Part shown: positions 40,093 through 50,427 of the stretch, in pieces | Layout of the letters: each line of letters opens with the position of its first letter | Numbering within the stretch: position 1 is the stretch's first letter | Origin: an uncultured Desulfuromonas sp. | GTDB taxonomy: Bacteria > Desulfobacterota > Desulfuromonadia > Desulfuromonadales > Desulfuromonadaceae | DNA: 64,000 nucleotides | Reading direction: 5' to 3' | Assembly: GCF_963676955.1 (NCBI RefSeq) | Contig: NZ_OY781461.1 | Coordinates: 3,813,501-3,877,500, forward strand | Translations under genes and position numbers: made by a program | The notes under the pieces: model-generated | What the model saw: only the letters and a program-made list of their open reading frames with translations | The model's database searches: none | Told to the model about the DNA's origin: nothing

Positions 40093-40500
40093 TCACCCTT
40101 TTAAGGATGACTTCGCGCAACGCTTTAGCACATTGCCGGGCCGGGCTTCTTCAGCAAGGGCCGCATAGCCGCCATCCAAGACAAAAACCTCATCATACCC
40201 TTTCGCACGAAGATACAGATAACTCATCGCTGCACGCACACCATGGGGGCAAAAGATGCCGATCGGCCGTTTTCTGGGCAGCTCCGTATAGCGTGAAGGC
40301 ATCTGCTCCAAGGGGATATGAACAACCTGACCATGATAGACAAACCCCAGAGGCAGCGTCTGTTGCTCAGGTTCGGTGCGAATATCCAGCAACATGCCAT
40401 CTTTGGCATCGAAAAGTGCGGATGCCGTGATTTTATGCCGCGCCTGGCCGACAAAATCGAGGGTCATCCCTTCCAGCACCTGGTTTAATGCCTGTTCCAT
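40093..40500 (-). CDS. Single-domain rhodanese protein
   Basis: A 135-residue cytosolic protein with one rhodanese domain. It shows LLDIRTEPE, VHIPLEQMP and the active loop CPHGVR, then VLDGGYAAL. The catalytic Cys is present, so sulfurtransferase or persulfide activity is likely. The ATG at 40500 follows AGGAG. It lies 67 nt after rlmKL and is not related to the tandem rhodanese lipoproteins beyond the domain. Confidence 0.87.
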   Translation of the reverse strand: MEQALNQVLEGMTLDFVGQARHKITASALFDAKDGMLLDIRTEPEQQTLPLGFVYHGQVVHIPLEQMPSRYTELPRKRPIGIFCPHGVRAAMSYLYLRAKGYDEVFVLDGGYAALAEEARPGNVLKRCAKSSLKG

Positions 40501-40567
40501 GTCGGGTTTTCTCCTGTGAGAGGGGTGAACAAAGGAGGTTTTGCAAACGACTCAAAGGTTCATCCAT

Positions 40568-42727
40568 TCAACGCCATTCGATTTTCCAGCAATTATGGAT
40601 ATTGCGCCGCCGGGAAAAATCTTCCGGGATGGTCTGGCGGGTAATCTCCTCAATCACCAGATCGGCCAGCTGATCGCGTTCCATCTTAAAGTTACGCAGA
40701 TTATTCGAGAAAATCAAAACACCGCCGGGCGCCAGCAAATCAGCCACCGAATAAATCAGGTCAACATGATCACGTTGAATGTCAAACGTATCGGCCATTT
40801 TTTTGGAATTGGAAAACGTCGGTGGGTCGAGAAAAATCACATCATATTTCTCGCTACACTCCTTGACCCATTGCAGGCAGTCAGCACGAATCACCTGATG
40901 CTGGGGACCGTCGAAGCCATTAATCTTTAAATTCTTTCGCGCCCATTCCGTATAGGTGGTCGACATATCCACGGAGGTCGTCGAGCGGGCACCGCCATCC
41001 GCCGCATAAACACTGGCGCTGGCCGTATAGGCAAACAGGTTGAGAAAATGCTTGCCCTGAGTCAAAGAGCGGATCAGCTCACGGGTTTGACGATGGTCCA
41101 GAAACAGGCCGGTGTCCAGATAATCGGACAGGTTCACCAGAAACCAGTTGCCCCCTTCACTGATTTCAAAAAAAGAGCCCTGGTCAGCCTGGCGTTCGTA
41201 TTGCTCGGTTCCTCGTTGGCGCTTACGGGTCTTGACGTACACCTGATCGGCCGCGATGCCCAGCTCATCCGGCAGCACGGTAATAATCTCGCGCAACCGT
41301 CGCCGTGCCTGGCGGGCATCTACCGTGGCCGGCGCCTGATATTCCTGAACGTGGGCCGCCCCCTCATACAGATCAATGGCCACGGCATAATCGGGGAGAT
41401 CGGCATCGTAGACCCGATAACAGCTCACGTGTTGACGCTTGGCCCAACGCCGCAATTTTTTGAGGTTCTTGCGCAGCCGGTTCACGAACATCTGCGCAGC
41501 TTCGCTGAGTTCCTCCACTTCGGCCAAACCATGCGGCAGGGAGACCGTCTCCCGGTAAAAATGTTCCGGCTCAACGTCAAAATGGAGCAACTGGCACTTG
41601 AGTGCGCCATTGAAAAACTGGTGTTTTTTACGGGCTCGCATCTCCAACTGGTGACCGAACTGGTTACCGCTGGTAAACACACTGAGTTGCCAGTGCATAA
41701 AATGCTCGCGAACCCGTTGTCCGAGCAGCTGGTACAAGCCCATTAAATCCTCTACCTCACCCAAGCGTTCTCCATAAGGGGGGTTGGTGATAATCAGACC
41801 CGGTTGTTCACTGATGGGTTCATCGCCGAAGCTGGCCAGCTCACGGCGCTCAAAATGAACCTTGTCCTGTAATCCGGCATTGGCGGCATTCTCCCAGGCA
41901 TTCTTGATCGCCGACGGATCCTGATCATAGCCCACCAGACGCGGCAAATCCTGCAGCCCCTGTTCACGACGCTGCACAGCCTCGTCGCGCAGGCGGTTCC
42001 ACAAGTCGGCATCGTGTTGGTGCCAATGTAAAAAGCCCATATAGTCGCGCTTCAGCCCCGGCGCACAATCTCCAGCCATCAGCGCCGCCTCCAGCACCAG
42101 GGTTCCGGAACCGCACATGGGATCGACCAAAGGGGCTCCGGCAGCGGCCTTTTCCGGCCAACCGGCACGTAACAACAAGGCGGCGGCCAGATGTTCTTTC
42201 AACGGCGCCTTGCCGCCCTGAGTCCGATAACCACGACGATGCAGGCTGTCGCCGGACAGATCCAGACTCAACGTCAGCATATCTTTAAGGATCCAGACAT
42301 TGAGACGCCAGTCCGGCTGCTGGACAACAACGTCCGGGCGCACGCCGCAGTGGTCGCGAAAACGATCCACCACGGCGTCTTTGGTTTTCAATGCCGCATA
42401 ACGTGAATGGGTCAATTGTGAACTGGCCAGATTACAATCAACCGCAAAGGTGTTGGACACATCGAAATGCTCTTCCCAGGCAAACGCGGCCACAGCACGA
42501 TACAGTGACTCACTGTCGGTGACGGGCGTTTCCACCACCGGCAGCAACACACGACCGGCCAGACGCGACCACAGGCACACCCGGTAGGCAATTTCCAACG
42601 TGCCGGTAAAGCGCACGCCACCGCGCACCTGTCGAACGTCTTGCGCCTGAAGCGCCTCCAGCTCTTCAGCAAGAAGGGCTTCGAGGCCCTTGGAAGCCGT
42701 TGCAAAAAAATTCAGCTCACCAGCCAT
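40568..42727 (-). CDS. rlmL: Bifunctional 23S rRNA methyltransferase RlmKL
   Basis: Methylates G2445 (N2, RlmL part) and G2069 (N7, RlmK part) of 23S rRNA in the E. coli system. The 719-residue product has a THUMP domain, then a first Rossmann methyltransferase (DPMCGSGTLVLEAALMA, NPPYGERLG) and a second (FLNLFAYTASASVYAADGGA, FLDPPTFSNSKK). The ATG at 42727 follows AAAGGA. A TTG-started extension to 42766 is not supported. Confidence 0.95.
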   Translation of the reverse strand: MAGELNFFATASKGLEALLAEELEALQAQDVRQVRGGVRFTGTLEIAYRVCLWSRLAGRVLLPVVETPVTDSESLYRAVAAFAWEEHFDVSNTFAVDCNLASSQLTHSRYAALKTKDAVVDRFRDHCGVRPDVVVQQPDWRLNVWILKDMLTLSLDLSGDSLHRRGYRTQGGKAPLKEHLAAALLLRAGWPEKAAAGAPLVDPMCGSGTLVLEAALMAGDCAPGLKRDYMGFLHWHQHDADLWNRLRDEAVQRREQGLQDLPRLVGYDQDPSAIKNAWENAANAGLQDKVHFERRELASFGDEPISEQPGLIITNPPYGERLGEVEDLMGLYQLLGQRVREHFMHWQLSVFTSGNQFGHQLEMRARKKHQFFNGALKCQLLHFDVEPEHFYRETVSLPHGLAEVEELSEAAQMFVNRLRKNLKKLRRWAKRQHVSCYRVYDADLPDYAVAIDLYEGAAHVQEYQAPATVDARQARRRLREIITVLPDELGIAADQVYVKTRKRQRGTEQYERQADQGSFFEISEGGNWFLVNLSDYLDTGLFLDHRQTRELIRSLTQGKHFLNLFAYTASASVYAADGGARSTTSVDMSTTYTEWARKNLKINGFDGPQHQVIRADCLQWVKECSEKYDVIFLDPPTFSNSKKMADTFDIQRDHVDLIYSVADLLAPGGVLIFSNNLRNFKMERDQLADLVIEEITRQTIPEDFSRRRNIHNCWKIEWR

Positions 42728-42796
42728 GTTTCGTGTGTCCTTTGACCTAAGTAGGGCCTTGTACAAAAAGGCTCATGGGGCCCAGGGATGGGCGAC

Positions 42797-42831
42797 CAAA
42801 AACAACCGGGTCCATTTACAACCCGGTTGTT
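42797..42831 (-). terminator. Terminator after the slyD-like gene
   Basis: AACAACCGGGT and ACCCGGTTGTT form an 11-bp perfect stem. T-rich tracts follow on both strands. Confidence 0.8.
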
Positions 42832-42886
42832 TTGTAAGATTTTGAAAATCACATTTTCAAAACCGTGCGTGCAAAAAGCTCGTTGA

Positions 42887-43324
42887 TTATTCGCCGTCAG
42901 CGATCTCGACAAGATGCAAGGAAAAGTTCAGGTTTTTTCCTGCCATGGGATGGTTTCCATCCAGGGTGACCTGATCACCGTCAATGGCGGCAATCGTCAC
43001 GACCAGAGGGATGCCCTCCTGGGTTTGCGCCTGCAGTTGCATGCCGACTTCCAACTCCAGATCAGCGGGCAACATGGAACGGTCAACCGCGGCACACTGC
43101 TCTTCGTCGTATTCACCGTAGGCATCGGCCGCCTCAATGCGAATGTCTTTTTTCTCATCAACAGCCATTCCAGACACGGCCTTCTCGAATCCGGGAATCA
43201 CCTGGGACGCACCTAAGGTAAACTCCAGAGGATCCTTACCCTGAGACGAATCAAATTGTTCGCCGTCATCGTAGGTTCCGGTGTAGTGCACTTTGACGCG
43301 TTGACCTGGTTTTGCAACACTCAT
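42887..43324 (-). CDS. slyD: FKBP-type peptidyl-prolyl isomerase, SlyD-like
   Basis: A 145-residue protein with the FKBP/SlyD pattern: VKVHYTGTYDDGEQFDSS, PLEFTLGASQVIPGFEKAVSGM, and the insert-in-flap domain ending DGNHPMAGKNLNFSLHLVEI. The His/Cys-rich metal-binding tail of E. coli SlyD is missing, so a role in nickel delivery is doubtful. The ATG at 43324 follows AAGGAAGG. Confidence 0.92.
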   Translation of the reverse strand: MSVAKPGQRVKVHYTGTYDDGEQFDSSQGKDPLEFTLGASQVIPGFEKAVSGMAVDEKKDIRIEAADAYGEYDEEQCAAVDRSMLPADLELEVGMQLQAQTQEGIPLVVTIAAIDGDQVTLDGNHPMAGKNLNFSLHLVEIADGE

Positions 43325-43418
43325 CAGTTGCCTTCCTTCCTGTGGTTCGGGTTTAAACCTGACATTCAGGTTAAGAATCACCGTAAGCCTCCGCTATGAA
43401 GCCTTACGATGGCGAAGA

Positions 43419-44285
43419 TTATTGGCCGTTTTTCGAGGACAACGCCTCACACAACGTCGTGTAACAGTTATACGGAATGGAGCCGATCGCCCTGATTTTC
43501 CCCAGTTCGGCGCCACCATCTTCAATGCCGTGAAAGTCGGACCCGCCGGTGGCAAACAAACCGCGCAGACGAATCTGGGTCAGATACCATTCAATCTCAT
43601 CACAGTTGGCGCCATTGTTATAGACCTCGACCCCCTGCAACCCCAAGGAGGTCAAATCATCCAGCAGGGTCGCCATCACATCAAAATCACGCGAAATATA
43701 CGGCGGATGCGCCAGCACCGCCACCCCTCCGGCTTCGTGGATCAGGGCCATCGCCTCATCCACCGGAAAAAACTTTTTGGCGATGTTGCACGGCGTCAGG
43801 TATTTGACAAACGCTTCTTCCACGGTCTGGGCATAGCCGGCGGCCATCAGTTCCATGGCGATATGCGGCCGCCCAATGGTGCCACCGGCGCGTTCGGCCA
43901 CTTTTTCATAGCTGATCGGCTGCAAGCCGCGTTGTTGTAACCGTTCATTGATTTTTTCAACAATCAACGCATTGCGCTGGCGGCGAAACTGTTGAAAATC
44001 GTTCAGTTCCCGATTGAGTCGTGGATGGCGATCATCAAAACCGTAGCCAAGCAGATGAATGTCCTCGAACTCTTTCCACACACAGGACAACTCGACGCCG
44101 CTGATCACATCAATCCCGCGTTGGTGGCCGGCCTGCCGCGCCGGTTGCACGCCGTCAATATTGTCATGGTCGCACAAGGCCATGGCAACCACTCGATTTT
44201 GCGCGGCTTTTTCAACAAGCTGCTGTGGGGTAAGCGCCCCATCCGAACAGGTGCTGTGGGTATGAAGATCAATCTGTTCCGTCAT
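43419..44285 (-). CDS. PHP-domain metal-dependent phosphoesterase
   Basis: A 288-residue protein. The metal-binding PHP motifs are DLHTHSTCSDG, CDHDNIDG, GVELSC, a late LAHPPYISRD, and GGSDFHG. This is the TrpH/YciV (RNase AM-like) group, known in E. coli for 3',5'-bisphosphate or 5'-RNA-end hydrolysis. The substrate here is inferred. ATG at 44285. It stands 24 nt after tex on the same strand. Confidence 0.88.
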   Translation of the reverse strand: MTEQIDLHTHSTCSDGALTPQQLVEKAAQNRVVAMALCDHDNIDGVQPARQAGHQRGIDVISGVELSCVWKEFEDIHLLGYGFDDRHPRLNRELNDFQQFRRQRNALIVEKINERLQQRGLQPISYEKVAERAGGTIGRPHIAMELMAAGYAQTVEEAFVKYLTPCNIAKKFFPVDEAMALIHEAGGVAVLAHPPYISRDFDVMATLLDDLTSLGLQGVEVYNNGANCDEIEWYLTQIRLRGLFATGGSDFHGIEDGGAELGKIRAIGSIPYNCYTTLCEALSSKNGQ

Positions 44286-44309
44286 CACTCTCTATCCTGC
44301 ATTGCGGGG

Positions 44310-46484
44310 TCAAGCCGATGGTTTTGCCTGCTTGATCGACAAGGAAATTCTCTTGCGTGTACTATCAACAGCTAACACCTTAACATGAACCACCTGACCG
44401 ACCTTGACAATTTCCGCGGGATTTTTCACAAAGCGGTCCGCCAATTCACTGATATGCACCAGACCATCCTGATGAACACCGATATCGACAAAAGCGCCAA
44501 AGGCGGCAACATTGGTCACGCTGCCCTGCAGAACCATGCCGGGATGCAAATCGCTCATCTCCTGAACATCATCGCGAAAACAGGCGGTTTCAAACTGACG
44601 CCGTGGATCGCGACCGGGTTTGAGCAACTCGTCACGAATATCGGTGAGGGTCGGTAAACCGACGCTGTCAGACACATACCGTTTTAACTCAAGCTCTTTA
44701 ACTTTGGCGGCATGGCCGACCAGGGTCGCCACATCAACGGCCAGATCAGCAGCCATCCGCTCCACCAGGGTGTAGTTTTCCGGATGCACGGCGCTGTTGT
44801 CCAAGGGGTGTCCCCCCTTCACCCGCAGAAAACCGGCGGACTGCTCATACACCTTGGCCCCAAGTCGCGGCACATCGAGCAGCTCGCTACGCTGGGAAAA
44901 ACCTTCGCGCTGATCCCGTTCACGGACAATCGCCTTGGCCAGGGTCGGTCCAATACCGGACACGTAGCCAAGCAACGCCGCTGAAGCCGTGTTCAAATCG
45001 ACGCCAACATAGTTGACACAACTTTCCACCACAGCATCAAGCGCCTGTTTCAAGGCCCGTTGGTTGACATCGTGCTGATACTGACCAACGCCGATGCTTT
45101 TCGGGTCGATCTTAACCAGTTCCGCCAACGGATCCTGCAGGCGTCGTGCAATTGAGATGGCCCCGCGTACGGTGATGTCCAGATCAGGAAACTCCTCGCG
45201 GGCGATTTCCGAGGCCGAATACACGCTGGCCCCCGCCTCATTGACCATCACCACCGGGCAGCTATGGTCATATTCTCGCAGAGACTGACGGACAAACTGC
45301 TCCATCTCGCGCCCGCCGGTGCCGTTGCCCACCGCCACCATGTCGACGGCATGCTTTTCAATCAACGCGCTGATCTGTCGGGAAAACTGTGGCTGCTGTG
45401 CCTTCTGGGTGTGCGGATAAATGGTGACATGATCGAGAAACGCCCCGGTGGCACTGACCACCGCCAATTTGGACCCGGTGCGCAAACCGGGATCAATACC
45501 GAGCACCACCACTTCACCGGCCGCCGGAGCCAGCAACACATGGCGCAGGTTGTCGGCAAACACGGCGATAGCCGCCTCTTCTGCGATTTTCTTCGCTTCG
45601 AGACGAAGTTCCACTTCAATGGACGGCGCCAACAGGCGATCGTAGGCATCACCTATTACGCCGGCAAAAAACTCCTGCCACGGCGTGCGACGCGGTGCGT
45701 CAAACAAGCGCGCCATTTCCTTGAGAATATCGTCACGCGGTGTTTCCAGGGTCAGGCGCAGCACCTCTTCCCCTTCACCACGGCGTAACGCCAACATTCG
45801 GTGGGAGGGAATCTGCTTTAACGGTTCGCCGGCCTGATAATAACTTTCGTATTTCGTCGGCTTGTCGGCATAGTTGGCCGCCACCCGGCTGACCAGAACA
45901 CCATGCTGCCAGGTCAGGTGACGGACCCGGGCACGAATCGCAGCCTGTTCATTGATCTGCTCGGCCAAGATATCCCCGGCACCCTTCAGAGCAGCGGCGC
46001 CATCGGCCAGCTCATCATGTTGTCCGGCCAGCTGCGCGGCCAGCTGTTCAATCGCCGGCCACGCCATTTCACCACGCACCAGGCTCAAGGCCAATGGCTC
46101 CAGCCCCCGTTCGCGGGCCATGGTGGCACGGGTACGCCGCCGTGGTTTATACGGCAGATACAAGTCTTCGAGGACCGCCTTGTCACGCACCCCGGCAATG
46201 CGGCCCCGCAACGCGTCATCGAGTTTACCGGACTCTTCGATGGTGTTTAGAATCGTCTGTTTGCGCTGCGCCAGTTCATGATAATACTGGAGTCGTTCCT
46301 GGAGCTGACGGATCTTCACCTCGTCCAACTCACCGGTCTGTTCTTTGCGGTAACGGGCGATAAACGGCACCGTGGCCCCACCGCTGAGCAGAGCCGTGCA
46401 GTTCTCCACTTGCCGAGAGGACAGGCCGATTTCTTCGCACAGCCACTCAATGGGAAAATCGTAAGAGGTTTTTTCACGCGCCAT
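44310..46484 (-). CDS. tex: Tex-family RNA-binding transcription accessory protein
   Basis: A 724-residue cytosolic protein. The Tex N-terminal helical region (ATVPFIARYRKEQTGELDE), a YqgF/RuvC-like domain (VLGIDPGLRTGSKLAVV), helix-hairpin-helix repeats (VSGIGPTLAKAIVRER) and a C-terminal S1 RNA-binding domain (GMVLQGSVTNVAAFGAFVDIGVHQDGLVHIS) are in the usual order. The ATG at 46484 gives the usual length. A longer open frame to 46805 is not credible. Confidence 0.95.
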   Translation of the reverse strand: MAREKTSYDFPIEWLCEEIGLSSRQVENCTALLSGGATVPFIARYRKEQTGELDEVKIRQLQERLQYYHELAQRKQTILNTIEESGKLDDALRGRIAGVRDKAVLEDLYLPYKPRRRTRATMARERGLEPLALSLVRGEMAWPAIEQLAAQLAGQHDELADGAAALKGAGDILAEQINEQAAIRARVRHLTWQHGVLVSRVAANYADKPTKYESYYQAGEPLKQIPSHRMLALRRGEGEEVLRLTLETPRDDILKEMARLFDAPRRTPWQEFFAGVIGDAYDRLLAPSIEVELRLEAKKIAEEAAIAVFADNLRHVLLAPAAGEVVVLGIDPGLRTGSKLAVVSATGAFLDHVTIYPHTQKAQQPQFSRQISALIEKHAVDMVAVGNGTGGREMEQFVRQSLREYDHSCPVVMVNEAGASVYSASEIAREEFPDLDITVRGAISIARRLQDPLAELVKIDPKSIGVGQYQHDVNQRALKQALDAVVESCVNYVGVDLNTASAALLGYVSGIGPTLAKAIVRERDQREGFSQRSELLDVPRLGAKVYEQSAGFLRVKGGHPLDNSAVHPENYTLVERMAADLAVDVATLVGHAAKVKELELKRYVSDSVGLPTLTDIRDELLKPGRDPRRQFETACFRDDVQEMSDLHPGMVLQGSVTNVAAFGAFVDIGVHQDGLVHISELADRFVKNPAEIVKVGQVVHVKVLAVDSTRKRISLSIKQAKPSA

Positions 46485-46837
46485 AAGGTGTATTCCAGCC
46501 CTTTGCAGAAGCGGTTGATATGAAAAGGGAGCGAGTCTAGCATGTTCACCGTCCGACTCCAAGAGAGATTCCGGCTTTTGTAAAGGGAGCTGAAACAGAA
46601 GCTTACGCCTCAGGCGTCCCCTTCGCACTTGTTTGTCACCAGGACAAAGGCATGGCGATAAAGTCCAGTCAAAATCAAAAGCACCGGGACCCGCCCCCGT
46701 GTGCACGCCCTGAGCTATGAGGATCGCTGCGATCAAGGCAAAAATCAAATGTCCCTTTGTCAAACCAAAGACTTTATTGCATAATGTCCCTATGCAATCG
46801 TGCATGATGTGGTCTATTTTATCGCCAGGAAGAAGAC
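46485..46837. promoter_or_regulatory. Divergent region between tex and the histidine kinase
   Basis: 353 bp without a credible gene. For the rightward kinase there is a very good promoter: TTGTCA (46757-46762), 17 bp, CATAAT (46780-46785). The leader contains TATGCAATCGTGCATGA, an imperfect inverted repeat right after the -10 box. The tex promoter was not identified. Confidence 0.65.
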
Positions 46838-48324
46838 ATGAATTCCATTCTTGACATCATTAAAGTTCTGGCGTCATTTCTGGTCGGTGCCGTCACCCTG
46901 AGTTTTTTGTCTTACACCCAGAAAACCGTCGTCGGTTACCCCCATTTGATCCTAGGTTATGCCGTCCCGGCTCTGGTGGGTGGTCTGGTTGGCGCCACTC
47001 TGTTTATCCTTTATCGTCGAACGGCCTTGCTTACCAGCAATACCCCTGCGGCATTACACAGTTTTTCCCGAATTGAACTCACCTACAGTATCCTTGCCGG
47101 CGGCGTGACGCTGTGTTTGTTCTCCGCCATCCAAAAAGCCCTGGCGGGCTACCCGATGAAACTGGCCGGATTTACCGTGCCGGTACTGTTCGGTGGACTC
47201 AGCGGCGCCCTGATCGGCATGTATCTGACACGTAATCGCCGTCTGCTCATTGCCCAGCAGGAAGCAGGCGTTTTTTTACAGCAGGAGAAAGAACGCACCG
47301 ATGACATTATCACCTCCATCAGCGATGGATTGTTGGTGACGGATACAGACGGTCGCATTGAATTGGTTAACCCGGCGGCCGAAGCCCTGCTGGACATTCC
47401 GGCAAAGGACCTGATCGGCCAAACATTAGCCGCGGTTCTGCAGCAGGCCAGCGTCGAAGACCACAGCTCTCTCCTCCACCCAGACAACATCGGTCACAGC
47501 ACCCAGATCAGACTCAACACCCAGGATGGCAGTTTACGCACGGTTCATGCCCGCACCGCAGCCGTACACAACACGCAGCGCTGTAACGGCGAGATCGTTC
47601 TGCTGCTCCACGACAATACCGAGGAACAACGGATTGACCGCATGAAGTCGGAATTTCTCTCCACCGCGACGCACAATCTGAAAACACCGATTACAGCCAT
47701 TACCGGTTATTCGGAACTGCTGATGAACCAAGACCAGCTGTCCAGTGACGAACAGCAGGAATTTCTCTCCTACATCTACGACAAAGCCTGGCAACTCAAC
47801 AAGCTGATCGACAACCTACTGGACATCAGCCGGGTCGAATCAGGACGGGAGATTCGCCTGGAAAAAAGTGACATCAAAGCACAGGCACTTCTGGAAGATA
47901 TCCAGTCTTTTTGCGACAGCCAGCAAACCCGTTGTGAATTTCACTACCAATTCGAGCAAACCGACAGTTTGCTCTATATTGATCTGGCCAAAATTGTTCT
48001 GGTTATGGAAAACCTAATCAGCAATGCGATGAAATTCTCTCCCGGAGGCGGTCTGATTTCCCTCGCCGGTCAGCAAATCGGCACCAGTTATGAAATTAAA
48101 ATCGCTGATGAGGGGATCGGCATGAGTGACGAGGAATGCTGCCAGGTTTTTGACCGCTTTTATCGCGCCGACATGTCAGACGCCGCACCGCAAGGCTTCG
48201 GCCTGGGACTGACCCTGGTCAAACAACTGGTGGAAGCACACGGTGGAAAAATTCAGGTGAACAGTATCCCACGCCAGGGCACCACGGTTTCGTTCCAGCT
48301 GCCAATCCGAAATGGCGCGTTTTA

Positions 48325-48325
<1 letters not shown>
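46838..48325 (+). CDS. Membrane sensor histidine kinase (PAS-HisKA-HATPase)
   Basis: A 495-residue kinase. The N-terminus holds four membrane segments in two copies of a two-helix unit (SFLSYTQKTVVGYP ... VPALVGGLVGA and CLFSAIQKALAGYP ... VPVLFGGLSGA). Then come a PAS domain (IITSISDGLLVTDTDGRIELVN), HisKA with the phospho-acceptor His (STATHNLKTPITAITGYSELL), and HATPase with N, G1 and G2 boxes (NLISNAMKFSP, DEGIGM, GFGLGLTLVK). Its stop overlaps the next ATG (TAATG). No response regulator is beside it. Confidence 0.92.
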
Positions 48326-49257
<932 letters not shown>

Positions 49258-49262
49258 TCGTC

Positions 49263-50255
49263 ATGTCTGAGCCCTTGCTGGAACTACGCCACATCCATAA
49301 GAGCTTTACCGTCAGCGGACCACAGCACCTTGGCAAACGGGTCCAGCTGCCGGCGGTATGTGATGTATCCCTGCAGCTGGAACGTGGCAAAACACTGGGC
49401 CTGGTCGGCGAATCCGGCTGCGGCAAGTCGACGGTCAGCAAGCTGATCATGGGTCTGTTAAAGCCGGATCAAGGCACGGTTCATTATCAAGGCACTTGTC
49501 TAAGTGACCTGTCGTCACGTCAATGGCGGCCGTATCGGCGGCAGATTCAAATGATTTTTCAGGACCCGTATGCGTCCCTGAACCCGCGCATGACGGTTGA
49601 GCAGATTCTCTCGGAGCCGTTTATCATCCACACCCGACTTAACGCAACAGAGCGACGGCAAAAGGTGGCGACATTGCTCGACACGGTTGGCCTGTCGCCT
49701 TCCTTTGCCCGGCGCTACCCGCATGAATTTTCCGGCGGACAACGTCAGCGCATCGGCATTGCCCGGGCACTGGCTCTGCAACCGGAAATTATCATCGCCG
49801 ATGAACCGGTCTCGGCGCTGGACCTGTCCATTCAGGCCCAGATTATCAATCTGCTCGACGAGCTGCAGCGGGAGTTCGCCCTGACCTATCTGTTTATCTC
49901 CCACGACCTTTCGGTGGTGGAGCACCTGTGTGACGATATCGCCGTTATGTATCTTGGCCGCCTCGTTGAATCCTCCGCGGTTGAGGGTTTTTATCGGCAA
50001 CCGCTCCATCCTTACAGCGAAGCGCTGCTCCAGGCTCTGCCCGTTGCCGATCCAGGTCGGCAGCGTCGGCCGCTACCGAGCGGCGAGATTCCCTCCCCGT
50101 TAGATCCGCCCCCGGGCTGTCCCTTTCATCCACGCTGTCCTTATACGATTGATCTCTGTCGCCAACAACAGCCGGCACTGCAGTCGCACCACGAAACAGG
50201 GCTGGCAGCCTGTCATCGCTGCAGCGAATTAACTCTCGACGGATTGACGTCTTGA
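49263..50255 (+). CDS. ABC transporter ATPase, DppF/OppF type
   Basis: A 330-residue ATPase with Walker A GESGCGKS, signature FSGGQRQRIGIARAL, Walker B IIADEPVSALD and H-loop ISHDLSVVEHL. It also has an intact C-terminal oligopeptide-transporter motif (PGCPFHPRCPYTIDLC). The ATG at 49263 follows GGGAG. An upstream in-frame GTG at 49248 overlaps the previous gene. With the preceding gene it forms the usual heterodimer. The membrane partners must be elsewhere. Confidence 0.9.
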   Translation: MSEPLLELRHIHKSFTVSGPQHLGKRVQLPAVCDVSLQLERGKTLGLVGESGCGKSTVSKLIMGLLKPDQGTVHYQGTCLSDLSSRQWRPYRRQIQMIFQDPYASLNPRMTVEQILSEPFIIHTRLNATERRQKVATLLDTVGLSPSFARRYPHEFSGGQRQRIGIARALALQPEIIIADEPVSALDLSIQAQIINLLDELQREFALTYLFISHDLSVVEHLCDDIAVMYLGRLVESSAVEGFYRQPLHPYSEALLQALPVADPGRQRRPLPSGEIPSPLDPPPGCPFHPRCPYTIDLCRQQQPALQSHHETGLAACHRCSELTLDGLTS

Positions 50256-50260
50256 CCAGG

Positions 50261-50278
50261 CGTGCCAAAAGTGGCACA
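50261..50278. promoter_or_regulatory. Inverted repeat GTGCC-N6-GGCAC before the hydrogenase-domain activator
   Basis: CGTGCCAAAAGTGGCACA, with arms GTGCC (50262-50266) and GGCAC (50273-50277) six nt apart. Two more sites of the same design lie downstream of the activator gene (52714, 52745), so it is a candidate binding site for that activator. As RNA it could also form a small hairpin. Confidence 0.5.
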
Positions 50279-50308
50279 CTCTGCCGAGGCCATAGATAGA
50301 TCCTGTGC

Positions 50309-50333
50309 AAAAGCCAGGGGCGGCTTTTTTGCA
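50309..50333 (+). promoter_or_regulatory. Overlapping terminator-like stem and possible sigma-54 promoter
   Basis: AAAAGCC and GGCTTTT pair around AGGGGC with six T, which looks like a terminator for the ABC genes. The same bases read GGGCGG-N5-TTTGCA (50318-50333), with GG and GC 10 nt apart as in -24/-12 promoters but a poor -24 box. Both readings remain open. Confidence 0.35.
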
Positions 50334-50427
50334 AGAGCCTCATGCGCTCCTGTTTTCAACACGTATTCAGCAGGTTACCACACAGGAGTACCGCCCGCCC
50401 TTTTTTTACTGCGTTAGAGGTTTCACC

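Noticed and set aside
46485..46805. N-terminal extension of Tex
   Set aside because: The extra 107 residues have no Tex similarity and cross the divergent promoter region. The ATG at 46484 gives the usual start.
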